Source: Bacteroidota bacterium (GTDB lineage Bacteria; Bacteroidota; Bacteroidia; Chitinophagales; Chitinophagaceae). From it: DNA of 64,000 bases. The DNA lies in NCBI GenBank assembly GCA_016183765.1, contig JACPEA010000001.1:291652-355651 (forward strand), in the 5' to 3' direction. A model generated the notes under the pieces. It ran no database searches. It saw only the letters and a list, made by a program, of their open reading frames with translations, and was not told the DNA's origin. The translations under genes and the position numbers were made by a program. Positions 8,902 through 18,447 of this stretch are shown piece by piece. Within the stretch, counting starts at the first letter, position 1. Each line of letters opens with the position of its first letter.

Positions 8902-10317
8902 ATGTTCACACTCTCAAAAAAAACGGGAGCTACCCTGGCAGCCTGTTTGTTGGTAACGGGTTTAGCGGCTCAAAAAAACAATATCCTTGAAACCTGGGTG
9001 ACGAACCCTTCGCAGCAGGTGTTCTTTAAAAAACAGCATTCGTCAGTGGTATTTTCGGGAAAGGCAAATCCGGGCAATGCGGTAGTGACGGTAGATGACA
9101 AGACCCGTTATCAATCCATCGATGGTTTTGGTTTTTCACTTACCGGCGGCAGTGCCCTGAACCTGATGAAAATGAAAACTTCTTCGCGTGCGGCATTGTT
9201 GAAAGAATTGTTTGCCACCGATCAGGCGAATATTGGTACCAGTTACCTGCGCATCAGCCTGGGAGCATCCGACCTGGACGAAAAAGTTTTCTCCTATGAT
9301 GATCTTCCGGCCGGAGAAACAGATCCGGAACTGAAAAAATTTGACCTGGGTTACGACAAACAATACCTGATCCCAGTGCTGAAAGAGATCCTGCGGATCA
9401 ATCCATCGATCCGTATCATGGCATCTCCCTGGTCGCCACCCATATGGATGAAGAACAACAAAGACACGCGGGGCGGCAACCTGCTGAAAGAATGGTATCC
9501 TGTTTATGCGCAGTATTTCATCAAATACATTACTGCCATGAAACAGCAGGGCATACGCATCGATGCCGTAACGGTGCAGAATGAACCATTACATCCGGGC
9601 AATAATCCCAGTTTGCAGATGCTGGCGCCCGATCAGGCGGAATTTGTGCGTGATCACCTGGGACCTGCTTTTGCCAAAGCAGGTATCAAGACAAAGATCA
9701 TTATTTACGATCATAACGCCGACAGGCCCGATTACCCCATCTCTATCCTGAACGATGCGGCTGCTAAAAAATATATTGATGGTTCGGCGTTTCACCTGTA
9801 TGGAGGAACGGTAGATGCGATTTCTTCTGTACACGAAGCACATCCGGATAAGAACCTGTATTTCACAGAACAGTGGGTGGGAGCTCCGGGTAATTACCAG
9901 ACGGATATCAGCTGGCATATAGAGACCCTGGTGATCGGTGCCACGCGCAACTGGTGTAAAACCGTTCTTGAGTGGAACCTGGCTTCAGATACGGCCTACC
10001 GGCCCTTTACCGATCGTGGGGGATGTACCAGTTGCCTGGGTGCAGTCACCATCGATCAGGCACAGGATAGGGTTAAACGTAATCCTGCTTATTATATCAT
10101 TGCACATGCAGCAAAATTTGCCAGGCCGGGTTCTGTGCGGATTGCATCAAACCTGGTAGAGGGTTTACCTAATGTAGCGTTTAAAAGCCCGGCTGGAAAA
10201 TATGTACTGGTGGTACTGAATAAACAGGAAACGGCAAGAAGTTTCACGATCCGCTGTAACAACCGGTTCGCAGATGTTGTTGTGCCGGCAGGATCAACCG
10301 TTACCTATACCTGGTAG
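8902..10317 (+). CDS. glycoside hydrolase family 30
   Basis: This secreted retaining glycosidase has a signal peptide ending AACLLVTGLAAQ. The GH30 TIM barrel shows the proton donor Glu228 in VTVQNEPLHPGN and the nucleophile Glu323 in YFTEQWVG, with the family segment SPWSPPIWMKNN before them. The beta-sandwich at the C terminus (from about residue 395) completes the GH30 architecture. Subfamilies include beta-glucosylceramidase, beta-1,6-glucanase and glucuronoxylanase, and I cannot choose among them from sequence alone. The ATG at 8902 is preferred to a GTG at 8896. It is convergent with the lacI-type gene, whose stop is one base away. Confidence 0.9.
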   Translation: MFTLSKKTGATLAACLLVTGLAAQKNNILETWVTNPSQQVFFKKQHSSVVFSGKANPGNAVVTVDDKTRYQSIDGFGFSLTGGSALNLMKMKTSSRAALLKELFATDQANIGTSYLRISLGASDLDEKVFSYDDLPAGETDPELKKFDLGYDKQYLIPVLKEILRINPSIRIMASPWSPPIWMKNNKDTRGGNLLKEWYPVYAQYFIKYITAMKQQGIRIDAVTVQNEPLHPGNNPSLQMLAPDQAEFVRDHLGPAFAKAGIKTKIIIYDHNADRPDYPISILNDAAAKKYIDGSAFHLYGGTVDAISSVHEAHPDKNLYFTEQWVGAPGNYQTDISWHIETLVIGATRNWCKTVLEWNLASDTAYRPFTDRGGCTSCLGAVTIDQAQDRVKRNPAYYIIAHAAKFARPGSVRIASNLVEGLPNVAFKSPAGKYVLVVLNKQETARSFTIRCNNRFADVVVPAGSTVTYTW

Positions 10318-10318
10318 A

Positions 10319-11329
10319 TCACCGGGAGCTGTTTCTCTGTATCAGGCTGCTGTTCAGTACGATTTTATCTACCCGGTTACCATACACTTTTTTCTCGATC
10401 ATCCGGAATAACAAAGAGGCGGCTTCTTTGCCTATTTCGAATGCCGGAGGCGTAATGGTGGATAGGGAAGGTGATAACAGCGAAGCGGTACGGAGACAGG
10501 AGAAGCTGATCACTTTCAGGTCTTTCGGGATCTTCAGGTTAATCTCGGTGCAGGCATAATACATGGAAACGGCGAGTTTTTCTACTGATGAAAGGATGCC
10601 ATCAGGCCTGCCCCGCATCTTCAGTATTTTTTTGATCAGTTCCTGGTTGGCATCGTCATCATTACTGCATTCAACGATCATTTTAGGGTCCTGCGGGATC
10701 CCGTACTTCTGTAAAGCCGCCAGGTATCCATTCATCCGGTTCACTGTTGTGGACAAATAACCGCTTACCCGTAAATAAGCGATCTTTTTACAGCCCGATG
10801 TAATGAGTTGTTCCGTGGCTTTAAAACCACCGTCAAAATCATCCGTAGTAACAGTGGGGCAGCCTGGCGCATCCGGAACGCGATCAAAGAATACTACGGG
10901 AAAACCGGCATTCTGTAATTCGGAAAGCTGCTCTCCTGTAGAGGTATCGCTGCAAAGGGAGATCAGAACACCATCTACACGACCACCCTGCAGGTGTTTG
11001 ATGGTAGACTCCTGGTCTTTGGCATTTTCGTGTGTGAGGTAAGTGAGAACATGATACCCTTTTTGCTGTGCAACGGTCTGTATACCGTTGATGGCAAGGA
11101 CGAAATAGTTATTGGCGATTTCGGGGATCACTACGGCAACGGTAAGGCTCTTTTTCCTGCGCAGGCTGCTGGCGAAGGGATTGGGCTGGTAGTTCAGCTT
11201 TTCTGCCATCTCCATTACCCGTTTCTTTGTTTCGGCACTAATCTCGTAACTATCGCGCAATGCTTTGGATACTGAGGAGATCGATAACCCCAGTTCTTCC
11301 GAAAGCCGTTTTAGGTTAATACTGCTCAT
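10319..11329 (-). CDS. LacI family transcriptional regulator
   Basis: The 336-residue cytosolic regulator has an N-terminal LacI helix-turn-helix (NLKRLSEELGLSISSVSKALR, residues 5-25). The hinge helix follows (YQPNPFASSLRRKKS), then a periplasmic-binding-protein-like effector domain. A probable operator lies just upstream of its start (11396-11413), suggesting autoregulation. A near-identical palindrome sits upstream of susC, so the regulator most likely controls the SusCD locus. The effector is probably a uronate or oligosaccharide, an inference from neighbouring GH88, uxaC and related genes. Confidence 0.92.
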   Translation of the reverse strand: MSSINLKRLSEELGLSISSVSKALRDSYEISAETKKRVMEMAEKLNYQPNPFASSLRRKKSLTVAVVIPEIANNYFVLAINGIQTVAQQKGYHVLTYLTHENAKDQESTIKHLQGGRVDGVLISLCSDTSTGEQLSELQNAGFPVVFFDRVPDAPGCPTVTTDDFDGGFKATEQLITSGCKKIAYLRVSGYLSTTVNRMNGYLAALQKYGIPQDPKMIVECSNDDDANQELIKKILKMRGRPDGILSSVEKLAVSMYYACTEINLKIPKDLKVISFSCLRTASLLSPSLSTITPPAFEIGKEAASLLFRMIEKKVYGNRVDKIVLNSSLIQRNSSR

Positions 11330-11381
11330 ATAGCATTAGATCGGTTGGTGTAGTGCCGTAAGACAACCATCTAATATACAA

Positions 11382-11417
11382 TTTTTACGAAAATGACAGA
11401 AAACGTTTTCGTAAAAA
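11382..11417. promoter_or_regulatory. LacI-type operator, probable autoregulatory site
   Basis: The palindrome GAAAACGTTTTC (11399-11410) lies within a wider inverted repeat, TTTTTACGAAAA and TTTTCGTAAAAA. It shares GAAAA, a central G and TTTTCGTA with the perfect palindrome upstream of susC at 18002-18033. Confidence 0.65.
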
Positions 11418-11443
11418 AGGCCTGTTTTTGCGTAAAATGCTAC

Positions 11444-11475
11444 TAAAAAACGGGTTCCGGTTTAGCCGGAACCCG
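11444..11475 (-). terminator. rho-independent terminator of the GH88 gene
   Basis: A perfect 10-bp stem CGGGTTCCGG/CCGGAACCCG with a 5-nt loop is followed on the minus strand by six T residues. It sits 22 bp after the GH88 stop codon. Confidence 0.85.
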
Positions 11476-11497
11476 CTGTAATCTCTTTGAAAACACC

Positions 11498-12691
11498 TTA
11501 GTTCTTTTGTTGCATGGCTTTATACCTGAGCATTGCTTCTATATAATAATAATCTGCATAGGTCAGCGGTACGTCCACTTCTGAGTTCCCGGGCAAATGA
11601 CCGGTACTGTGTTTCAGGATAAAACCCCCGTTCTCCCCATAAGGCGCGGTATATGTGGGTGAAGCAAGTGACCGGAGAACCTTTTCTGCAAAATCCTTAT
11701 AGGCATTGCTTTGGGTAGCAGTTGTGTACCTGCTTAATTCCAACAGGGCAGAAGCGGTGATGGCTGCTGCCGAAGCATCTCTGCAGGTGGCTGGTATTTC
11801 AGGTGAATGATAATCCCAGTAAGGGATCTTATCTTCCGGCATTGAGGGATGTGTGGTAATGAAACGGGCTATTTTTTGGGCATGTACCAGGTATTGGGGA
11901 TCCCTGGTACAGCGATACATGACCACATACCCATAAAGGCCCCATGCCTGCCCCCGTGCCCAGGCAGAGTAGTCTGCATAACCCTGGTGTGTTTTTTTTG
12001 AGATCACATGGCCATCGGAAATATCATAATCCACTACATGCCAGGAACTGTTGTCTGCCCGGTAGTGGTTTTTCAGGGTGGTATTGGCATGTGTTACGGC
12101 GATCTTGTAAAAAGAGGAATCACCGCTGAACCTGGTAGCCCAGAACAGCAGTTCCAGGTTCATCATATTATCGATGATGACAGGGTATTTCCAGGCGCCA
12201 TGATCCCATGATTTGATCACGCCTGCGGTTGCATTAAAACGTGTTGACAGTGATCTGGCACTGTTCATCAGTACCTGTTCATATTCCCTGGATGGGTTCA
12301 GGCGGTTAGCAGCACCAAAACTGCAGTACATCATGAAACCCAGGTCGTGTGTACCTTTGTTGAACTGCTCTTTTTCGATGATCTTCTCCACCCTCTTTTC
12401 TTCTTTGAGCAAAGCGGTATCGTGCGAATATTCGTAGAGGTATAATAAGGAGCCCGGGTAAAAACCGCTGGTCCACCACCTGGATCCGCTGGTCTCAAAT
12501 TTTTTGGTCAGTGGGTAATATGTTTTGGGTAATACATCCGGAGCTAACTGGGTGCCCAGGTATTGGTACTGCAATACAGCTTTTTTAAGGGCTGAATCGA
12601 TCAGGGTCAGCAGGGGCACTTTTTGAGCGGCCAGTTCCCCGCAGAGACCCACCAATAACAGTACAATTCTTATTTTTCTGTGTATGAACAT
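11498..12691 (-). CDS. glycoside hydrolase family 88 (unsaturated glucuronyl hydrolase)
   Basis: The enzyme removes 4,5-unsaturated uronic acid residues left on oligosaccharides by polysaccharide lyases. The 397-residue protein has a cleavable signal peptide (VLLLVGLCGELAAQ), so it acts in the periplasm. The (alpha/alpha)6-barrel motifs are present: SRWWTSGFYPGSLLYLYEY, THDLGFMMYCSFG and IIDNMMNLELLFWA each contain a conserved Asp, and YSAWARGQAWGLYG is the family signature. It is the third gene of the susC-susD-GH88 unit, separated from susD by a long hairpin. Confidence 0.92.
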   Translation of the reverse strand: MFIHRKIRIVLLLVGLCGELAAQKVPLLTLIDSALKKAVLQYQYLGTQLAPDVLPKTYYPLTKKFETSGSRWWTSGFYPGSLLYLYEYSHDTALLKEEKRVEKIIEKEQFNKGTHDLGFMMYCSFGAANRLNPSREYEQVLMNSARSLSTRFNATAGVIKSWDHGAWKYPVIIDNMMNLELLFWATRFSGDSSFYKIAVTHANTTLKNHYRADNSSWHVVDYDISDGHVISKKTHQGYADYSAWARGQAWGLYGYVVMYRCTRDPQYLVHAQKIARFITTHPSMPEDKIPYWDYHSPEIPATCRDASAAAITASALLELSRYTTATQSNAYKDFAEKVLRSLASPTYTAPYGENGGFILKHSTGHLPGNSEVDVPLTYADYYYIEAMLRYKAMQQKN

Positions 12692-12718
12692 AAGTAGATA
12701 GATGAGTGGTTCGTAGTA

Positions 12719-12756
12719 AAACAGAATGCCACACTTCAGGGTGTGGCATTCTGTTT
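12719..12756 (-). terminator. 16-bp hairpin between susD and GH88
   Basis: Perfect 16-bp arms, AAACAGAATGCCACAC and GTGTGGCATTCTGTTT, flank a 6-nt loop. On the minus strand the stem ends in TTTT and then A. It lies 18 bp after the susD stop and 27 bp before the GH88 start. It could attenuate read-through into GH88 or stabilise the susCD mRNA. Confidence 0.7.
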
Positions 12757-12774
12757 AAAAAACTGGTTGGGTTA

Positions 12775-14610
12775 TCATTCAGGAATTTTATCCAGGGCCG
12801 CCACGTTCTTTTCGGCACCGGTATAACCAATATTCTGGTTGATCCGGCCATCCGAGTTACCGTCGATGGCTGACTGCGGAATAGGCCATAATACATGGTA
12901 AGGGCTGATCTTCATCATATCCTGGTGAATGGTAATAAAGTTCTTCTTATAGAAAATATTCTTTTCCAGTATCCTGTCGACCATAAAATTGGAAACGGAG
13001 AAATTGGCCAATGTATAGCTTTTGCCATTATAGGCTTTACCGGTTTTGGCAAACAGGTACGCAATACGGGTCAACTCGGTTTTGCGGCCTTCCTCGTAAT
13101 ACAGTTCTCTGGCCCTTTCATCCAATATGGTTCCGATATCGATAGTTGCGGCGTTGGTGTAAGGTGCACATTTGGCCCTGGTTCTTACCGTGTTGATATC
13201 TGCCATAGCCAGATCATTCTGTCCTTTCCAGGCATACGCTTCTGCACGTATCAGGTAAGTTTCCGCCAAACGCATTACGTACCAGTCTGTATGACCTCCT
13301 CTCATAGGGGTATTCTCTGTATCCGGTATATATAATTTGTAATGTGGCCATGGATACCATAGACGTAATGTATCTGAACACAACAGGGTTCCGTTGGTGC
13401 TGTACAAACGAAGCCTTTGGCCGTAATACGGATCTTTGCCTTTCAAAGCAGGGTTGCTGTAGCGCAGGTTTTCCATGTACATCCAGTTACCCGATGTGGA
13501 ATCGTGCCTGAGGTCATTGGCATCATCCCAGATATCATTATAGTGGTAGGAGGAAGAACGGCAGCGACCAATACCGCGTCCATACCATTGCATATTATCG
13601 ATCTCGATATTGGCAAGGGGCGAAATACCGGTACCTCCATTTGGAGTACGTATACCGGCAAGAGAAATACCAGGGGTAGCCTGTCGCATAGATTGAATAC
13701 CGCTGGAGAAATTGTTCGGAACGCCCATACGTTCTGTGACCAGGAATAATACCTCTGTATTGTTGGCAGCGGCTTTATTTTCCGGGCGGTGCAGATCCCA
13801 GGTCACATTTTTACTGGTGATGGCTGCATCTACACCAAAACGGTTGGTCATTAATTTATAGGCACCATTGTTGATAACCGCGCTGGCAGCTGTAATGGCT
13901 TCATCGAATAAACCTAAAGAGAGATTGATCTTGGCCAGCAGGTGATATATAGCACCTCTGTTTACGTCGCCCTTGTCTGCTGTCCAGGGTACATACTGAA
14001 CGGCAAAATCCAGATCTGTTTTCATGCGTTGCAGAATAACTTCTCTTTTCACCGAAGCGAAGTCTGTTTTTGCGCTGGTCAGTTCTTTCAAAGGAGCAGG
14101 CACATCTCCGAATTGGTTGGTTAGCCTGTAATAGTTATATGCTCTGTAGAAATAAGCTTTTCCAAGGATGATGTTTTTAGTGGCATCAGGGATAGCCGTG
14201 GCAGCAGGTAACCTGGATATGATTGCGTTGGCCAAACGAACACCGATCCATTCCTGGTTCCAGTACCAGCCGATCCGGTTAAAATCCACGTGATTTAACT
14301 GTGCATCCGGTTTAATCTGGAGGTCCATATTCTGTGCAGGGCCGGTTTTATCATCTGTACCATCTACGGCTATTTCCGAGAAAATGGTTTCTGTGATGAT
14401 AGGTGCTCCATCACCATACCATTCATCACGCATGTTTTTGGCGCAGCCGTTTAATGCGGCGTTAAACCCTACAGCATCAATCAGCGTATTTTCGGGCGAA
14501 TAAATGGATAGAGGTTTGGGCTCCAGCCAGCTCTTTTTACAACCCGCTAAGAGCATGGTAGCTACAGCAATAATAGCTGACAGTCTTAGTGTTTTATGTA
14601 GTTTTTTCAT
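12775..14610 (-). CDS. SusD/RagB family outer-membrane glycan-binding lipoprotein
   Basis: A surface lipoprotein that caps its SusC partner and delivers oligosaccharides. The 611-residue protein has a signal ending in the lipobox LLAGCKK and the SusD-like alpha-helical fold, with N-terminal WLEPKPLSIYSPEN and tetratricopeptide-like helices (KAYFYRAYNYYRLTNQFGDVP). The late segment YLIRAEAYAWKGQNDLAMADINTVR and the C-terminal PIPQSAID are standard for RagB/SusD. It starts 22 bp after susC on the same strand. Ligand specificity cannot be read directly; GH88 and uronate genes nearby suggest an acidic glycan. Confidence 0.95.
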   Translation of the reverse strand: MKKLHKTLRLSAIIAVATMLLAGCKKSWLEPKPLSIYSPENTLIDAVGFNAALNGCAKNMRDEWYGDGAPIITETIFSEIAVDGTDDKTGPAQNMDLQIKPDAQLNHVDFNRIGWYWNQEWIGVRLANAIISRLPAATAIPDATKNIILGKAYFYRAYNYYRLTNQFGDVPAPLKELTSAKTDFASVKREVILQRMKTDLDFAVQYVPWTADKGDVNRGAIYHLLAKINLSLGLFDEAITAASAVINNGAYKLMTNRFGVDAAITSKNVTWDLHRPENKAAANNTEVLFLVTERMGVPNNFSSGIQSMRQATPGISLAGIRTPNGGTGISPLANIEIDNMQWYGRGIGRCRSSSYHYNDIWDDANDLRHDSTSGNWMYMENLRYSNPALKGKDPYYGQRLRLYSTNGTLLCSDTLRLWYPWPHYKLYIPDTENTPMRGGHTDWYVMRLAETYLIRAEAYAWKGQNDLAMADINTVRTRAKCAPYTNAATIDIGTILDERARELYYEEGRKTELTRIAYLFAKTGKAYNGKSYTLANFSVSNFMVDRILEKNIFYKKNFITIHQDMMKISPYHVLWPIPQSAIDGNSDGRINQNIGYTGAEKNVAALDKIPE

Positions 14611-14632
14611 GTACTTTTTTTTATACGTTATC

Positions 14633-17600
14633 TTATAATGTAAGGTTTAATCCAAAATTATAAGTCATTGGTGTTGGCGAGATGTTGGTGGTTCCGTTTG
14701 AACCATGGTATTCAGGATCAAAATAATCCCACTTAGAAAATACGGCTGCATTTACAATGTTAACATACACTTTGAACGCATCTATTTTCCATTTCCTGGT
14801 AATGGCCGACGGAATCGTATAAGCCAGACTAATGTTGCTTAACCTGATGAAAGATGATTTTTTATAGTGATTCCAGGTAATACCGCCTCCTCTTTGTCCG
14901 TACAGCTTACCCCATTCGTTAGATGGGTTAGATGGCGTCCAGTAAGGGGTTTCGTAGAAGTTCACACGATCGTAGAATACCAGCCCCTGGTTCCTTTCAC
15001 CGTTGGTGGCTTCGTTAAACCGGGTGATCTGCCCCATTTTGGCGTACAGTGTAAAAGAGAAATCAAAATTCTTATAGATCTTGAATTCATTTCTCATGTT
15101 CCAGGAGAATTTAGGAGCGGTATTGCCTACAAACTGTTTGTCGGCAATACTGTATTTACCGTCGCCGTTTCCATCCACCAGCCTGTAATCACCAGGGGTG
15201 AAACCATAGGATTTTGCCAGTGTCGCATCGGCCGTCTGCCAAACACCCATGGTGGGATAATCAAAGACCTCAGTGATGGCGTGCCCAATATACCAGCCAT
15301 TATTGATGTCATTTTTCTCTGATCTGCCGATCTCTTTTCCGGTTGCATCATAATCCGGTGTGGCGCCGTAAAGATGAATGATCTTGTTTTTGTTTGTCCA
15401 GATAGAAAAGCTGGTATTCCAGGTGAAATTCTTCTTTTGCATGTTCACGGTGTTCACCGTAAACTCAATACCTGTATTTTGTACCTCACCCAGGTTGGCC
15501 AGTACGGAACTGAAACCGGTAACTGTTGGTAGTGAGCGGTTCACCAGCAAGTCTTTAGTGGTACGTTTGTACACGTCTATTGATCCACTGATCTTACCGT
15601 TCAGTATCGTGTAGTCCAATCCAATGTTAATGGAACTGTTTCTTTCCCATTTGAGGTTAGGATTCGACAGGTTGGTGGCAGAGATATAGGAAGTGTTGTA
15701 AACCGTTCCACCAGAAGTTATAAAGTTGTAGGTACCTGAAGTCAGGTTAGACAAGGCCGCGTAACGTCCGATCTGCCTGTTACCGTTTTCTCCATAAGAC
15801 AACCTGAGTTTTGCATAATCCAGCCATTTGTCAAACCGTTTCATAAATTTTTCTTCGCTGAGCACCCAGGAAAAAGCAGCAGAAGGAAAAGTAGCCCTTG
15901 GGTTTTGCTGACCGAATGCGGAATATCCGTCACGTCGGGCAGTTACCGTCAGAAAATAGCGTTGGTTGTAATTGTAGTTAATACGCCCCATTAATGCATC
16001 GCCTGTTTCATACTGGTCATCACTCGAAACAATTGGGGGTAAGGTTCCTGATTGAATGGCATTGAATCCGAGGTTATCGTTGGGTGCAAAATTCTCTACC
16101 TGGATATTGGTATTCCATGATTGGAATTTCTCGGCGTTGAACAGGAAAGTGGCTTCTACATTGTGTTTGCCAAACTGTTTGTTCCAGCGGAGAATATTAT
16201 CCAGCTGCCAGGAATAAATGGTCTGGTTTCTGCGGTTCGCAATACCTTTTCTGGCGGCAACATCGGGTTTTAAAGCTGATGTATGCTGGTACTCTCGCAA
16301 AACGTCGTACCTCGGTGAAAAGTTAACCTGGTAGGAGAAACCCAGGGGCAATTTGCCTTTGGCAAAAATGGAGGCAAAGAAATCATCGTATTTATACAGG
16401 CGTTTAATGTAGGCCTGGTCAAGAAACGGATGGGTGTTGGACCCCGGATCGTCATTGGCACTTTGCCTGATCGTTACACCGTCGGCCTGATAAAAGGATC
16501 CCCAGGGTGTGCTGGATGCAATATCACCAAACCGGACAGGAACACTGCTTTCATCCCGGTTTGAATATTGGAAGTTGATACCTGCGGTTAAGAACTCGGC
16601 AACTTTTGCTTCCAGGTTAAAACGGGTGCGGAAGGTTTTATACTTATCGCCCACAGTTAAACCCTCATTGGTAAGATAACCTAATGAGAAATAATAATTA
16701 TAATCTTCTCTACGCTGGGCTATGCTGACCGTATGATCGTGCTGTAAGGCTTTGCGGTTATAAATAAGATTCTCCCAGTCGAGCGGGGTGCCCGCCTTGA
16801 TATTGGTCTGCTCAATGGGTTTGAATTCGTTGCGCGACAACCAGACATTCATCGGGTCTAAACCCGTAGAACCGTCCAGTGCCAGCCATTGTGCCACGGT
16901 AAAGTCCGAGGGCAATTTGGTGGGGTCGGTGAACTTATACTTTATTCCGGGTTTGGAAGTGGAATCAAAATTGGTCTTGGCCCATTCGGCAGCAGCGCGG
17001 AACTGTAAAAATTCTTCTCCGTTCAGCAGGTGAGGCTGGTTAACCAGTTTGTTCATGCCTATATTGCTGTTTACTGAGATCACCGGCTTACCAACTTTTC
17101 CTCTTTTAGTAGAGATCAATATGACACCATTGGCAGACCTCGCACCAAATACGGCAGCAGAGCTGGCATCTTTCAGGATGTCGATAGTGGCAATATCATT
17201 CGGGTTAACATCCGCCAGTGTTCCAGGATAGATCACCCCGTCCAGAACGATCAGTGGATCGGCACTTGCCGTGAGTGTTCCCTTACCCCTTACCTGCAGG
17301 CTGGAATTAGATCCTTTTGTGCTGGCATCAAATCCAACATCCAGTCCGGGTGCATTACCTCTCAGCAGGTCCTGCACGGAACGGGGGTTCTCATTTTCGA
17401 ACTGCGTGGCTTTTACCTGTACAACAGATCCAGTCAGGTCTTTTTTGGTACGGGTACCATAACCCACTACCACTACATCGTTCAATCCTGATACCTGTTC
17501 AACGAGGGACACATTGATAGTATTGTTCCCTTTCACTGCTACTTCTTTTGTAGAAAAGCCAGTGTAACTGAACACAAGTGTTGCATTCTCTGGAACATTG

Positions 17601-17866
17601 TTCAGGGTAAAAGTTCCCTGCGCATTGGTAGTGGCTCCGCGCCTGGTTCCTTTGATTGTAACACTCACGCCTTCAAGGGGGGCATTTTTTGCGTCGGTCA
17701 CTTTCCCGGAAACATTTGCGGGAGGTGGTGTAAGGGCAGCAGTAGTGTTACCTGCTTTCCCGGCATTTGCCGTTACTGAGAAGGATCCCAGTAAAATCAG
17801 TAAGCATACCAGTAAGCGTATGCGTGCTGATAGAACTGCTCGGAGAGCATTCAGTTGTTTCTTCAT
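14633..17866 (-). CDS. SusC/RagA family TonB-linked outer-membrane transporter
   Basis: The 1,077-residue outer-membrane transporter imports glycan oligomers with the adjacent SusD. The order is signal peptide (LLVCLLILLGSFSVTANA), carboxypeptidase-D regulatory-like domain (VSGKVTDAKNAPLEGVSVTI), the TonB-box-like VVVGYGTRTKKDLTGSV, the plug (LIVLDGVIYPGTLADVNPND, DASSAAVFGARSANGVILI) and a 22-strand barrel. The ATG at 17866 is chosen because an upstream in-frame start would put 23 extra polar residues before the signal peptide. A palindromic operator lies 136 bp upstream. There is no anti-sigma or sigma gene nearby, so control is probably by the LacI protein. Confidence 0.95.
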   Translation of the reverse strand: MKKQLNALRAVLSARIRLLVCLLILLGSFSVTANAGKAGNTTAALTPPPANVSGKVTDAKNAPLEGVSVTIKGTRRGATTNAQGTFTLNNVPENATLVFSYTGFSTKEVAVKGNNTINVSLVEQVSGLNDVVVVGYGTRTKKDLTGSVVQVKATQFENENPRSVQDLLRGNAPGLDVGFDASTKGSNSSLQVRGKGTLTASADPLIVLDGVIYPGTLADVNPNDIATIDILKDASSAAVFGARSANGVILISTKRGKVGKPVISVNSNIGMNKLVNQPHLLNGEEFLQFRAAAEWAKTNFDSTSKPGIKYKFTDPTKLPSDFTVAQWLALDGSTGLDPMNVWLSRNEFKPIEQTNIKAGTPLDWENLIYNRKALQHDHTVSIAQRREDYNYYFSLGYLTNEGLTVGDKYKTFRTRFNLEAKVAEFLTAGINFQYSNRDESSVPVRFGDIASSTPWGSFYQADGVTIRQSANDDPGSNTHPFLDQAYIKRLYKYDDFFASIFAKGKLPLGFSYQVNFSPRYDVLREYQHTSALKPDVAARKGIANRRNQTIYSWQLDNILRWNKQFGKHNVEATFLFNAEKFQSWNTNIQVENFAPNDNLGFNAIQSGTLPPIVSSDDQYETGDALMGRINYNYNQRYFLTVTARRDGYSAFGQQNPRATFPSAAFSWVLSEEKFMKRFDKWLDYAKLRLSYGENGNRQIGRYAALSNLTSGTYNFITSGGTVYNTSYISATNLSNPNLKWERNSSINIGLDYTILNGKISGSIDVYKRTTKDLLVNRSLPTVTGFSSVLANLGEVQNTGIEFTVNTVNMQKKNFTWNTSFSIWTNKNKIIHLYGATPDYDATGKEIGRSEKNDINNGWYIGHAITEVFDYPTMGVWQTADATLAKSYGFTPGDYRLVDGNGDGKYSIADKQFVGNTAPKFSWNMRNEFKIYKNFDFSFTLYAKMGQITRFNEATNGERNQGLVFYDRVNFYETPYWTPSNPSNEWGKLYGQRGGGITWNHYKKSSFIRLSNISLAYTIPSAITRKWKIDAFKVYVNIVNAAVFSKWDYFDPEYHGSNGTTNISPTPMTYNFGLNLTL

Positions 17867-18447
17867 AATAGCAAGTGTTGGTTTTGATGAATGAGCATTA
17901 ATAGTATGCCGGGCAATCGATCCCGTTTTTTGCAACCATTAAGGCTACGTTAAATTAAAATAGTTTTTGAAGTGTCACTCTTTCGGAAGCATTTTCTAAG
18001 ACTATTTCTACGAAAAGGTTTTCGTAGAAATAGCGAATCTTCCGTTTTGGTTAGCAGTAAATTTAATTGTCGATAAAATGTTGACCGATTGCTTATGCAT
18101 ATCTTACCGCTGTACCTACACGTATTACCGAAGCCCGATTCGGTAATGGCTGTAAACCCTTTGAAACAAAGGGTTTTATGGATATTTTATTTTATCCGGG
18201 AACGATGGTCCCGTGGTAAAAAAACAAGGTACTTTGCTGCTGATCCGTTACAGAATAATATTTTTTCTACAAAAGAGAATAGCGGTGATGACTGTTCCTG
18301 GATAAAAAACAATCTTGTTATGTATGGACTCATTTTCAATAAAATAAAAAATATATTCCATATAATGGAATAGTTGATTATTGATCTATTATTTTTTCAA
18401 TCGTTCAAAACTATCAAGGTATGTGTCAAAAAGGTCGTTTTAGTGAG
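17867..18447. other. regulatory gap between susC and the ThuA operon
   Basis: A 581-bp AT-rich divergent intergenic region. It contains the LacI-type palindrome at 18002-18033 and a second dyad, TATTCCAT-ATA-ATGGAATA, at 18354-18372 before the ThuA gene. A 94-codon frame at 18089-18373 has no recognisable protein character and overlaps the second dyad, so I do not call it. Confidence 0.6.
18002..18033. promoter_or_regulatory. perfect 15+2+15 palindromic operator upstream of susC
   Basis: The arms CTATTTCTACGAAAA and TTTTCGTAGAAATAG are exact reverse complements around GG. The core TACGAAAA-GG-TTTTCGTA matches 14 of 18 positions of the site next to the LacI gene. It is the probable main operator for the susC-susD-GH88 unit. 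Confidence 0.75.

Noticed and set aside
18089..18373. 94-codon plus-strand frame between susC and ThuA
   Set aside because: No signal, domain or convincing composition; it overlaps a regulatory dyad in an AT-rich gap.
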